Positions 13,729-27,403 of a stretch of DNA of 64,000 nucleotides are shown here, one piece after another. This DNA is from Rotaria sp. Silwood1 (taxonomy: Eukaryota; Rotifera; Eurotatoria; Philodinida; Philodinidae). Each line of letters begins with the position of its first letter. The first letter of the stretch is position 1. The translations under genes and the position numbers were made by a program. Below the pieces are notes generated by a model. That model did not search any database. It was not told the DNA's origin and was given only the letters and a program-made list of their open reading frames with translations. The DNA is taken from positions 678,746-742,745 of the forward strand of contig CAJNOP010000085.1 of assembly GCA_905250075.1 (NCBI GenBank), written 5' to 3'.

Positions 13729-16700
13729 ACTACTGATCAATCTGACTTGAATTATGAAGAACAAAATCAATATAAAATTTGTATTCAATTTTCAAATCAA
13801 TCAGAATCGATTGAAAAATTTTTTTTTATTAATATTAAAGATATTAATGAACCACCTTACAATTTTCAATGTTCTAGTAAGAATTTAGAAACTTATTGCA
13901 AAAACTAGACAAGAAAAAGTTTTCTTTTTTATTCGATTTATTTAGATCAAACAGGTATATGTACAGTTTTCGATGATGATTTCAATCAAACATTAAAATT
14001 TGAAATGAAAACTATTAATAGTCTTGATAATGAAACACTATATGAAATAACTTGTACTGATAATGGTCAACCATCTTTATCGGTAAATTAGTATTCTTTC
14101 ATGTAATCTATTGTTTTTTTCTTCTAAGGTATCGACATATATAAAAGTTCTACCTGATGATAGGACACTAATGTTTGTTCCAATTTTTTTGTTGATTATG
14201 CCAGTCGACGATAGTAGTAATACGATAGACAAACAGATACAAGATGTAAGTGTATTTATTAGACATTTATGGTAAATGAGTTAGGAAAATTCTTTGTCTT
14301 TTTTGTTTCATTTTTAACCTTTACTTATTTCTTTTCATCGTCTGGAATGTGAATATGATTAAGATCTTCTTGCTTAGATCATGACAGAATGATAAAACTA
14401 ACATGAGTTATTTCAGTTAATTTTATTAATAAATATTGTTTAGAATATTGTCATATTATATTCTAATGACGGAGATAAAACAGAACAACAACGACAACGT
14501 CGACAGGCAAATTTACCACCTCAAGTAAAGAAAAGCAATGAAGATAATAATGAATAACAAATATCTTGTCTTTGTCTTTTCTAATAGGATATTTATTTTA
14601 ATATATCTAATTTAAGTATACCAGAAAATTCACGAAATATTGAAATAGCCCATGTTTTTGTGGTTGATGAAGATAATGATAATTATACATGTTCTATGTA
14701 TACACTTAATACTCCTTCACATCATCAACCATTTGAAATTATTAATGGAATATTACGAACTAAATCGACTATGAATAATAAAAGTAAATGCTAAGAAAAT
14801 ATCTTTTTCGTAGAGAAAAAAAACTCATTGTGTTTTATTTTGTAAGATTATGATCTGGATTTTGAAACAATACCAGTTTATGATATAACAGTATCATGTT
14901 CTGATTTAATTCATCATTTTACTATTAGTAAAAATTTTACTATTACCATTAGCGATATTAATGAAGCACCGGTTGCATTAACATTAATATCTAATACAGT
15001 ATGTAGAAATATTCTTTTTTTTTTTCATTCTATAAAAAAGAAAAATTTCATTTTTTTTTAGCTTCCAGAAAATTCACCAACAGGATATGTTATTGGTCAA
15101 TTACGTACAACTGATCCAGATATATATTCAGTGAATCAAACTTTTCAATATACGATTGTTACTGATCTAAGTCATACATTTGCATTAGAAAATGATACAT
15201 TAATTGTAAGTTATTCTAATGTTGTTCTCATGAGTTGTTTATTTTTCTTCTCAGTTAAAACGTGAAAATTCCGTTGAAATGTGTATATCTCAACCAGATT
15301 TATGTCCACATGATTATGAACAAATAACTTCATTACTTATTCGTATACTTGTTGAAGATAATGGTGTACCACGAACATCACAGAAATTTTGGATGCAAAT
15401 TGTAATAACTGATGAAAATGATCCACCACTTAATTTACAATTAGATAAAAATACTGTTATGGAAAATTCACCTATTGGAACATTAGTTGGATCATTTTCA
15501 GTGGAAGATCAAGATTTATATCAAACACATACATATACACTTGTTAATGAAAATTCATTTTCATCAAAAGGATTTTGTTTTACTATTGAAGATAATGATT
15601 TACGTTTAATACGATCACCTGATTTTGAACAAGAACAATTTATTCTTATTACTGTACAAGCAACAGATAATGGAATACCACCGAAAAACGTGAGTAGTCT
15701 ATCAGAATTTCTTAGAAAATAATGCATAAGCATATTGAAAAACAATAAATTGATTTTTTTTATAGATTACAAGTGATTTTCTCATGGAAATACTTGATGT
15801 TGATGAACCGCCGAATACATACATATTTGTTTCAAATATTGATAATATTATGTCGGATGATATAATTACTAATTTAATAAATGGAATAAATCCAATGCAA
15901 ACTAATTATTTACCACAAAATACATATTTTCAATCATCACTTGGACGAGTTCTTTTTATAATAGAAGATCATGATAGAGATATATATTTACAAGGATATG
16001 ATGGTACACTTCTAACTGAATTAGGTTTTTCAAAGCCAACATGTACATTTTTAACAGAAATTCCATTTCGATTATTATGTACATCAATTGTTACTGTTGC
16101 TAATCCACGTTCATTTTATGATGATAATGATCATGATAGACATTTAGTTATTACTTTATTAACATTAACAAGTAATAATAAAACAATGACATTTTCAAAT
16201 CCATTACGAATTCAATTTGAAAATATTGTATATAAAAATAATCAATTTATTGAAATATTACAGATTTATTTAATTATTATTTTAGACTTTAACAATCAAT
16301 GGTCGACAAAAAGAATATATCTACATACCGAAATACAATGCAACTTCTCTTACGATTGGTTCAATTGATGCAATTGATGTAGCAGCTGCTGGAGAACCTG
16401 TAGCAAATGTTAGACTTAATGAAAATAGCTCTTTATCTTATCCATTTGAGATTGTTAATTCAACTATTCTTAAAGTTAGTATTTTCTTTTTGGTAAATAA
16501 CAAAGACATATTTCAGTTTTCCTTCATTTTATAATTTGCTTGATGTAAAATTTCAAGAACATGAAGACATATTTTTTTTGCTCAAAATATTGACATAGAC
16601 TTTAGCATCATAAATCGATGGTTCATAGATAGGGAAGAGTGAGGCATGTAACATTTCTCGCATAACAATATACTTTGCATTAAAACCTATGACAATGGAT

Positions 16701-19700
16701 TACGCATTTTTCAACCTATCATTAGATCAAATGATTCAAGTGTTGCTGAGTACTTATGTAAATATTGTTCCAAACGAACATAAAAATTATCTGCCTATAT
16801 TATCTCATCCATTCACTATTTTCTAAATATCTTGAGAAAGAGAAAAACAACATGATGAACGTTTAATCGATTTTGACAACTCGAAGAAAGCACTATAATT
16901 TTGTATTTTGTACTAGTATTCATAGATTTCAATCAAAGAGTTTATACAAATAATATATATTTGGACTCACCATAAAAAATCGAATAGTACTTGTTTCGAA
17001 GTTTTGCATTGAACTTTGTTTTTTTTTTTTATATTTTCGAATGATTTACGTGAGATATTTTCTCAGGACTCAGTCAAAAATTGTTTGTAATCAATACATC
17101 GTTTTAATTATTTTTCCTTTTGTCTTTTAATAATGTGTTAAAAGCTTAAAATATGTTTTTTCACTGTTGAAAATGATATTCTAGTTGAGCTGATTTTTTA
17201 ATTGAATCCTAAAAGAATATTCGAGGTAAGTTTTTCGAAAATAAAAAAGTTCAATGCAAAACTTCGAAACAAATACCAGTCGACTCAAATATTCATCGTA
17301 CTTCTAAAAAAGTTATTGATTTTTCATTCAAATTGTATTTTTTCTGTTTGAAATTCCGTTGAATACGAGCCAAAAATACAAGCAAATGGTGTCGAAATGA
17401 AATTCAAATTTTCCTAAATAATAGTACAGAAAGCTATAATTTAGTAGTTCTTTGTTGGAGCTGTTAGAATTAATCAAAAGCTCAGTGCCTTGCTATGCAG
17501 AAAAGGTTACATGCCTCACTTTTCTATCTTTAAATCATCAATTTATGGTGCAAAAATGTATGTCAATATTTTGAGTAAAAAAGGTTCCGAATGCTTAAGA
17601 AAAAGTTTTATTCTGTTACCAAACGATTTGTCTTGAAGTTTTGCATCAAGCGAGTCTTAGTAAAAGGCAAACTAAAGAGAACTCGAAAATGGCTCCTATA
17701 TACCTGTGTCCTTCATTCATTTGATTCTAATAGAATCATATTTTTTGATATTATAGGTTCGTGATGATGTCAATTTTTCTTCATCAAATCTATCATTAAT
17801 ATTTAATGTTAGTGTATTAGTAACAACAACTGATGAAGATAGTCGAATCGTAGAAAAATATTTAACTGTTTATGTCGAAGATAAAAATGATTTTAATATT
17901 ACATTATCAAATAATAAGGTTAAAAATGAAAAGTATTTTTTTTTCTTTCAATTTTTTTTTGTTTTTTGTATTATTTAGATTATGGAAAATTCTCATGAGA
18001 ATACATCAATTGGAAATTTCATTCTCGAAAATGATATATCTAGTTATACTATTATTCTTATAGATAATGCCAATGGACGATTTAAATTGAATGAAAAAAA
18101 TCTATTAGTAAAATTTATCATTGGAATTTTTTTTAGTTTTATGTTTTAGAATTCATTTATTCTTTTTTTTTTTTTTAGACAGCTAAGAAATATATTGAAC
18201 ATTGTCATTTAAATCAAACATGTCCATTAAATCATGAAATCGAACCCATAATTAATATAACTGTTGCAGTTCAGTATGAATTAACTAATGAAACTCTTCG
18301 TTATGTTACGTTTCCTATTGAAATTGAAGATGAAAATGAAACACCATATAATTTAACTTTATCTAGTATGTTTTTCATAAAAATTAATCTGACGAAATAT
18401 TTTTCTCTTTATTAATTGCTCGTATTCATAGGTCAAGTAGTTCCAGAAAATACAACAATTGGTTCAACAATTGGTATTATAAATGCAACGGATGTTGATT
18501 TTAATCAAACATTAACATATACAACAACAAATTCAATATTTACTATAGTTGATAATCGTTTAATATTACAAAAAAAATTAAGTTATGATAAACGACGATT
18601 TATTCCAATTATTATTCGAGCAACTGACAATGGACAACCACCAACATTTGTATGTTAATTTTTTTTTGTTTTTTTTAATAAATTAAATTTTGTTTTTATT
18701 TTTAGATAGAACATGTATTTGTTATAAATGTAACTGCAGTAAATCGACCACCGATTAATGCAACATCCAAATTGATGACTGTTTATATTTCACAAAATTC
18801 AACATCATTAGTTGTCGGTCAAATACGTATTATTGATCCAGATGTAAATGAAAATTTTACTATTACATTTGATAAACCAAATTATCAAGCATTATCACCA
18901 GCTAAAAATTCATATTCAATTATAACAGATGATGGGTTAGAATTAATGGTTAGAAAATTCATCATATATTCTATTATTACAAATTGATGTTTTTATTTTT
19001 AAGGGACAAATTTATAATGTTAGTATTGTAGATTTAAATCCACCACATGGACAAGAGAAAATTAATTACTTTGTTAATGTAACAGCAAATATAACAGATG
19101 CCGGTGGATATTCACTGACACATGAATTCAGTGTATATTATATATCAAGACCAACAAGTAATTCAACTAGCGGATCAACGATGCAACCAATAACAATAGG
19201 GGTACGTTAAGCAAAGCAAAAAGCTTTTTTTTCAAACTGTTCGTCTAGTTTTATTATTGTACGTTTGATAGATCTGCTATCATCAGAGATTTTGATTATT
19301 CTAAAGAAAGAGAGATAAACTTTCATTAGAAAATACTGCAAAAAACTTAAGATCTCTATGTATTCGTGAACATTGGTTAGCATATATCATACAACATATT
19401 GTTTTTTCATTATACTTAAAATCATTTGGGAATTGGTATTGATTCAGCAACATAATATATAGATAACATGGAATAGGGAGTAGCATAAATAGTACTGCTA
19501 CTATTCTTTATGATATTGTGGATGCATGCCTTTGATAAGAAATCCTGATTGCAAGGGCCAACTGGCTCTCTACTGATTAATATGTACTAGAGTCATAATT
19601 CAGACATTATCTTCCTCTTGTGATCACTTTATCTCAATCATATTGACACAAATATATTCGTCGAACTCTTCATTCAAAATCTTAACGTTGTAGCTATCCC

Positions 19701-22700
19701 TGAATAGATTTTCGCTAATAATCACTTTGAAATAACTGAAATATTTTCTTCGTATTAAGAATGTCTATTGAAGAGCAAGTGCTGATTTTCCGTAACATTT
19801 ATCTTTTTCATGATGACTTTGACCCATTCATTTAAAAAGTTTTCTCTTGTAGAAAGTTCCCATGAGACAACGAATCTCTTCTGTTAGTTTTAGAGACACA
19901 ATACTAAATGAAGTTGAGTTAGCTTTATGACATGGATTCATTTTTTAGGAGTGCGCTAATCAGTAAAATCTTGATTATGATAACGTAGGCATATGGAACT
20001 GCCCTTAGTTTTAGAAAAAAAATAGTAGTAGCTTGTAAAATAGGACTGTGATAAACAAAAACTTTTTGAGTACATATTTTCACTGAACACCTTTGTCACA
20101 AGTAGAGCATGTCGAGTCCTACTCCGAAAATTCTGGGCCTTAACAGTCTCTATTCACAAAGCAATGCAGATGTATGAACATACGTATAATTCTAGTACAT
20201 ATGAACTGATGAAAAGCAGCACTTCATGGAGAGTAGCTATTTTTGTTCAGGATTGTATATCAATAATGAAAGTTAAGAAAAGATTAGAGGCACATTTATA
20301 TATATATCTTTCGAGAAATTAGTCGAATGATTTGATTAATAATAATGATACTGTTTCAATATTCAAAAGAATTATAAATAAAAATAAAAAATTGTAAAAC
20401 TAGACCTTATTCTTAATTTTTCTAGAATACATCTTTACTTCAAGCATTACATATTCGTATTTATGAAACAACACCACCAAATACTCCAATTATTCGTAGT
20501 CTTTTACGTTCTTCATTATTGAATAATTCCTTATCGAATTTACCAACATGTACTGCTACAGATGAACAAGGTTATTCATTTATAGTGAATACAACAAATA
20601 CAAATCAATTAGCATTTATTATCTTTTTACCAGATAATTATATATTAAATTCAACAATTCATCCAACTATTATCGTTAATGTAAAATGTCACATAACAAA
20701 TGATACAAATGTAGATCAAGTAAGTTACTTTTGTTTTATTAAATAAAACAAAGTGATATAATTTATGGGGATTAGGACATTGTTATCGATGTTTTACCGG
20801 CTCCACCCACAATACAGATAAACTTTAATCAAACAAAAACATTTTATGCAACAAACAACATCAATAATGATAGTATATTGGGCACATTTAATCTTATTGA
20901 ATTAACAACAACACCAACAAATCGAACATATAATTTTTCATTAGTAAATAATCAAGATATATTTCAAGTAAATATATTCATAACTAAAAAGAACTTGTTT
21001 CTTTTTCTTTTTGACGGAAAACATAACTACATACAATATGACCTCTTCATAGTGGATACTCTATAGACTTTTCAAAGATGTCTACTATGCAAAAGTTAAG
21101 TTGTTTGTCTAAAAGCAGTTTTGTTTTCAGAAGAAACAGATGCATTTTTCTTAGTATATAAAAGGTATTGGCGAATACAAAAATTAAGATTTGTTAAACT
21201 ATAGTAGAAGTACCCTATCGCAGAGATCATTATGAGTTTTTAAAAGTATTCACCATAGAACTACATGAGGATGTCTACTATAGTGAATTCATTTACTGCA
21301 AGCAAAAATAATTTTATCAGACAGTGAAATGTATATGATGAGAGATTTTACTGTATATTTTTTAGCTTTTACCAAATCGTAGTCTTATTCAAATTGGTGA
21401 ATATCCATCTAGTATATTACAATTTGATAATCCTATTATTAATTTAACAATTCAAGCAGTTGAAACAACACAAGATAAACCAACACGTCTTGTTCAAAAA
21501 ACATTTAGTGTACCAATTATTATCAATTCATCAATACCAACGATTACATTTAGTCAATCATCAATATCAAATAATACAAATCCAAATACAATTATTGGAA
21601 ATTTTACTGTAAAAAATATAACAATACCTTATCGATTAGAATTAATTGATACATATGATAATGGTCTTGAATTAAGTTCAGATAGACATAGTCTAATACT
21701 TCAAAGACCAATTAATACATTTCCATTGATTAATAATCGAACACAATTACAATTTAAAGTTGCATTAATTAATGAAACAAATGGAACTATATTATTAACA
21801 ACATTTCCTTTAAGAATTACTTATCCAACAAGTATAGATATATGTTTAAATAAAGATTGTGGTAATGGTACATGTATTCATCTTACTGAATCGTAAATAT
21901 ATATATATATATATTTTTTTTTTTTAATTGTTTTAAATATTTTTTAGTGTTTCATATTGTTTATGTACAGGTGGTTATACAGGTATAGATTGTCGAGGTG
22001 TGGATTCATGTGCATATAGTCCATGTAAACATAATAGTATGTGTCATCAATTATCTCCTGAAGGAAATTTTTCATGTCAATGTTTACCAAATTATTCTGG
22101 TATTTATTGTGAAATACCGATTGATATATGTCAAGTAAATAAATCTTCTTGTCCATCAACAGATATATGCATTCCAATTTATAATAATCTAACTAAGTAT
22201 GTTTTATTTTTAAATTATTGTTAAAAATGAAGAAAAAAAAAGATAAAGATAAAGATTTTTGTTTTTTTTTTTTTAGTTTTTTTACATGTATTTCAAAAGA
22301 TAAACGTCAATATTTTGTATTTGATTATTTAAATGATTATAAAAATATTGATGCTGTTTATGATGAAAATTTTCCACGAAATCTTCAAGATTTTATTAAT
22401 AATAGTTTATTATTAATTGAAAATATTGTTTTATCAGAAACTAGAATACTTGGTCCATATAAATATAATCGAGCACAATTAATGTCAGTTGCTGTCGAAA
22501 TATCTAATGATAATTTTACAACATTGAATCATGCTTTCGAAATGTTTTGCATTAAACAATCATTAATTAGTAAGATTATGATTTAAAGAAAAAGTTCTTC
22601 AATATATATACTTAGGAATGTGAGCTTTTCATAAACACGATCGAAAAGTAGTCTTGACGTATAGAGATAGGCTTTTTAAATAGAAAATAAGTTGTACTGA

Positions 22701-25700
22701 ATACAAAAGGATATTCTAGTAATGTCTATACGATTTCGATTTTATTCATAGTCTTAACTGTGTTTAATCGAAAAATTATTGCTTCTAGTTGTGCTTTGCA
22801 GTCCAAAAAATTGATCTCGAAACTAGGACCATTTTGTCTATATCTAATATCTACAGTAAAAAAAAAAGTTATCATTGTTGATAAACTACTACTGATTTTT
22901 TTTGCGTACTATTCATGCACTAATAATTTGAGTATAGTTTAATGATTCGCATTGTAACATCTTTCGATAAATACTTAAAGAAATTCATACTTCATATGTT
23001 ATTGATTCTAATATTCTATTACAAATATAAATGTTTATTAGCAAGCCCGTTGCTTTTTTTTTAAATCATTGAGCATTTCTTTATACAAAAAATAAATATT
23101 TTTTAGCGGATTCATTTGCTCGTGAAATGTGTTCTGGTTATCAACAAGCAATTTATCTTGATGAATATTTTAAATCAACACCAGACTTTTGTCCTAATTG
23201 TACATTTGTTGAAGCTGCTGATAAATATTATTGGTTTGATAAAATAATTCCATATTTACCATTATGGATAACTGTTATTAGTAAATAACAAAAAAGAATT
23301 TTTCTTATTTTAAATTTTTTTTGATTAATTTGTTTAGTTGGATCTCTTTTAATGGCAATCATTCCATTTATACCATTCAATTTAAATGCACCAAAAAAAG
23401 TTACCTTACCATTAATGAAAACAATGATAGGTCCTGAATATGAAGTAACGCCAGCGTAAGTTTACTTTTCATTATTAATCTTTTTTTTTGTTTTTAAATT
23501 AAAAACTGAATTGCTGCTGATTCGAACTGAATGTCTTATGTTTTATATCTTAGATTGGTAAAATCAGTTCGATCAGCAGCAAAAATCAGTCATTGTTCTT
23601 ATCGCGAAAGAAATGATTCTGGTTATGAGAGTAATGAGGATGATATTGATAATTATCTCGAAGAAATAATTACTAATCATCAACAAGAATTTCATGTTTA
23701 TCCTGTTTTATCTCGAACACGTTCAATATCAATGGAACGTCGAGGTACAACTATTGATGATTTAATTTCACAAAGTAATAATCCAACTTCACGATCAACA
23801 AGTTTCTCTCATAATCCTCGACGTCATTTTCAACGATCTGCTTCAATGTCACCACAAAAATCTCATCGACAATCATCTATTAATAATAGTCAAACATTAA
23901 AACCAATAATTCAACAACGTTCACCATTATTCGATTCAAGTCTTGGAACATTAATGCGTTTAACAGGTACACCAAGATTAAATCATGATAATGATACATA
24001 TGTATCAACAACATTTCGTAATGAAAATACATCAAAATTTGTTATTGGAACATTATGGAATACATTTGCATTAGTTAATAATCTTTTTTTACAACGACCA
24101 AGAAATCGACGTAATGCTATTTCAGGTGACTCAAATATTCATGCTGAAGAATTAGCACGTTTAGAACAATTATATTCACTTGCTGAACGTGATCAAGCTA
24201 ATGATGGTTCAACAAATAATCTTGAATCTATTATTCCAGAAATTTTATCACCATCAAGACCATATAAAACAAATCATTTACAATCAATTATTTTTGATAT
24301 ACTTTCATCAGCAAAACATCATCATTGTACTTGTTATGCAAATCATCATCTTCCAACATGTATTTATTATGATCATTCATTACCATATGTAGGACGTTTT
24401 GCTGGTAGCACATCACAACTTGAAAAAATTTTTCATGATATACGCAAATTGAATAGACCACGTTATCAAGATGCAGGAACTCAATCATCTATAGAAAAAC
24501 CTCTAAGAACTTTTACACATATTAAACCAACAACTAATGTATCAACACAATCAAGTCCAATTTTAAATCTAAGACGATTTCATCGTCATGTTTCTACACA
24601 ATATAGTCCAATGCTAGACAAAAATTTAACAGAATTAAAATTGAAAAACCTAGATGACAAATATTATGATCATAATAGTATTGATGTTTCAACTCAAACA
24701 ATAGAAAATAAGAAAAATAATTTAAACGATATTTCAACACAATTTAGTCCTATACCAATAGAAGATAATAGTGATAGAAATTTTTTATATCAACCAAAAT
24801 CAAGAATAAATATATATGATGATCATATGCATGTCAATACATCTACTCAATTTAGTCCAACTTCAATCGAAGATATTTCACCAAATTTTCGAACTCGAAC
24901 AATTAATGATATGAAAATAAAACATACAAATGCATCAACTCAATTTAGTCCAATTCCAGTCGAAAATATTTCTACTCAATATTGTATAGAAGAAATAAAA
25001 GATAAAAAACCGAAACAAATAATAAATAATTTACCTCCAGTAACTTCAAAAGTTAAACAAGATAATACTATTAATAATCAAAGAAATTTACTTATGAATG
25101 AATTAAAACAAGTTTTATCTTCATCAACATCAAAAGAATCTATAGTTCACGAAGAACAACCAGAAAAAAAATCTCCTCCACCACATTCAGTTCGAAGTCT
25201 TGTTTCAATGTTCGAAACAACTTCAATACCTAATAAAGCAAATATGATTTTTCAACCTAAATCTTTTACAAAACTTACAACTAGTAATCAAAAATTAATA
25301 AGTCCATTAGACTCGAAACCAATTAATATGGGTATTGAAGAAATTCATTCATCTATTATTCCTAATGCAGTTGAACAATATGCAAAGGAAATGGCATCAA
25401 ATATAGTTGAAAATGCTGTTCTAACAGCAACAACAACAACTGTTTATTGTAACCAATCACCACCACCACTACCAACACAACAACAACAACGGCGTTTTTC
25501 ATTTTATAATAATGGTGGTGGACATGGTAAGAGTTTATTATTTCAAGCAAATACTTTTGTACCATCTAATGGCATAGTTAATCAAGAAGAAACTCCAGAT
25601 TTACGGGGTATTTCATATGAATTCTTTGCATGAATTTCATCTTAAATAATTTCTTTGTTTTTTCGTTAAATAAAAAATAAAAAAAACGTCTAATTTGATT

Positions 25701-26594
25701 TTTTATTATCCTTTAGCCGAATCTGCGGCATCGAGTACATTATTACACGATCCTTTATCGTCAACGATGCCTATAAATACAGAAAATGAATCTCAACATA
25801 CATTAATCGTTGGTCGATATGTTGATGGTAATGATTCTAATCGATGGAAAACAAAACCACGTCGTAATTTAACAGTTGATACTAAATTTGATTTAAGTTC
25901 ATCATCATCAGCATCATTAAATGATGAACAAATTGATCGACCACAATATCTTTCTCATAGTCAACTTTTTTCTGCACATGAATTATATATACGACCATGG
26001 CTTATAAGACGAGCAACACTACCTAATATTCATTGTCTTGATAATAATATAAGTGATACACGTGTTGAAACAACAACACCAATAACAAAAAATTTATCGG
26101 ATATGTTTTTTAATGTTTTTCCAAATAATCATAAACTAGATGTATCTACACGTTTTACTTGTTTAATTACAATATTACTCTATCTTGATAATGTTCATGA
26201 TGAAAATTCAAATAAAATTTTATATGATGAACTTAATCGAATTGAAAAACAATTTACAAATGAAAACATACCATCATCAATAGTTAATTCAAATGTATTT
26301 CAAACAATAAATCCTGATGGAAGTAAACGTTATAGAACAGGATTTATTCTTGATATAAATCCATCTGATTCAATAAATATACCAAAAATTTTTTCAAAAC
26401 AAATCGAATGGAAACGTGTTAAAATGATTATAAGACGTTTTAGAAAAAAATATCAACATTATAAACAATTAATAAAAAATGATCAGAAAAGAAATTCTAA
26501 ACAATTGAATATTGAAAATTATTTGAAATATTTTGATCCGACATCTAAACGTCGCATGAAAAAATATGCGAAACATTATGCAGAAAAATTATAA
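13729..26594 (+). CDS. Cadherin-repeat/EGF-like transmembrane protein with long cytoplasmic tail (5' end not identified)
   Basis: Probable calcium-dependent adhesion or signalling receptor. Exons: 13729-13876, 13946-14082, 14129-14245, 14444-14524, 14588-14783, 14847-14998, 15062-15205, 15255-15689, 15766-16227, 16286-16474, 17757-17918, 17979-18107, 18179-18365, 18432-18649, 18706-18948, 19004-19201, 20426-20719, 20776-20967, 21366-21892, 21948-22196, 22277-22569, 23107-23280, 23338-23455, 23554-25526, 25717-26594. They join in frame to about 2,631 residues. Cadherin hallmarks recur: DINEPP, DINEAP, DENDPP, DVDEPP, PENSPxG, ATDNGxPP. Later ectodomain repeats are degenerate. Cys-rich EGF-like modules follow (21831-22180), then a juxtamembrane region of unknown fold and one transmembrane helix (about 23242-23385). 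The roughly 950-residue tail is Ser/Thr/Gln/Asn-rich. There is no classical catenin-binding region that I recognise. The first exon is only the C-terminal half of a cadherin module, so upstream exons are missing or lost. Confidence 0.85.
14492..14503 (+). other. Furin-type cleavage site (RQRR) in the cadherin ectodomain
   Basis: The small exon 14444-14524 encodes RQRR followed by QANLPPQ, just before the repeat that begins DIYFNISNLSIPENS. Cadherins are commonly cut by furin between a prodomain and the first working repeat, so the half module and linker upstream could be a prodomain. Cleavage itself is inferred. Confidence 0.55.
16475..17756. repeat. Large inverted repeat (fold-back element) in a cadherin intron
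   Basis: Within this 1.28-kb intron, about 16537-16650 pairs with about 17500-17657 (shared blocks: 'gcttgatgtaaaatttcaag', 'ctcaaaatattgacat', 'gtgaggcatgtaac'). An inner pair lies at about 16990-17022 and 17248-17278 ('cgaagttttgcattgaac'). The arms are diverged, so this is an old non-autonomous element. No transposase frame is visible. Confidence 0.75.
19202..20425 (+). other. Long intron of the cadherin gene
   Basis: This 1.2-kb intron runs from GTACGT to a TCTAG acceptor. No open frame or clear repeat was identified in it. Confidence 0.6.
24470..24995 (+). repeat. Degenerate peptide repeat (STQxSP) in the cadherin tail
   Basis: The tail exon encodes eight related motifs in order: AGTQSSIE, VSTQSSPI, VSTQYSPM, VSTQTIEN, ISTQFSPI, TSTQFSPT, ASTQFSPI and ISTQYCIE. 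They are spaced by about 13-35 residues of charged or polar sequence. Diverged codons show the repeat is maintained at protein level rather than being recent DNA duplication. Confidence 0.8.
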
Positions 26595-26717
26595 GAATTT
26601 TTTTGTTTTTTGTTTCTTTTCTTTAATTTAGTAATTAATCATCGTCGATGACATGTACATTCCAATTGGTTATTTCAATATTGGAAATGAGACATTTTTA
26701 TTATTAATCTTTATTCA

Positions 26718-26723
26718 AATAAA
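26718..26723 (+). terminator. Polyadenylation signal AATAAA for the cadherin gene
   Basis: A canonical AATAAA lies about 125 bases after the stop codon at 26592-26594. No closer signal was seen. Confidence 0.55.
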
Positions 26724-27403
26724 ATATGTTTATCTTATTGGAAAATGTTTTATTTTATGTTTGAAAAATAAATAAACCAGAAAAAAAATATGATTTAGAA
26801 AAGAATATTGACAAGAGTGGTCGAAACCTCTTTATTTTACTATATTTTGATTGTAAAAAAAAAAAAGAAACCACTTCTCTGATTTTATCTATGGGCAAGT
26901 TAGTCCCACAACCCAGATCAAAAAACTTTTTATGACTACTACCAGGGTCGAACATTTTTTAATCGAGAGTGAGATCAATATCATTGATATTGCCTATATC
27001 CGATTACAATGTCTTTGACAGCGAAAATATCTTTTTTTTTATATAGTAGACAATCGATTTTTGTTTGGTTAGATTGTATGTGTCTGAACTTGTTTTGTTT
27101 TTTGTAAACCTATCTTATCGGTCTTGTCATTTTCACCATATCGATTAGAGCTATAGAACTTTGTAGAAGATTGCTGTTGTCACTCATCGAAATATTTCAT
27201 CAAATGTGAAAAACATATTTCTATTCCTGTGTATATACGTATATTCTGCATTTTATGTTAAATAGACGATTGTACAACTAATAATAGTTATATTTAAACA
27301 TCTTTCAGTCTATATCAGTAGTTTGGCTTAAAAAAACTCAATGCAAACAATTGTTTAGAAAAAACAAGATATACATATGACTGTTCAGAGTGGGATTTAC
27401 AAA

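Noticed and set aside
15784..16368. A continuous 194-residue frame in the cadherin gene
   Set aside because: It reads through a 58-bp GT-AG intron (16228-16285). The spliced frame TLTINGRQKEY... continues the cadherin sequence better.
26860..26960. tRNA-like B-box near 26940
   Set aside because: No matching A-box, acceptor stem or cloverleaf could be formed around it.
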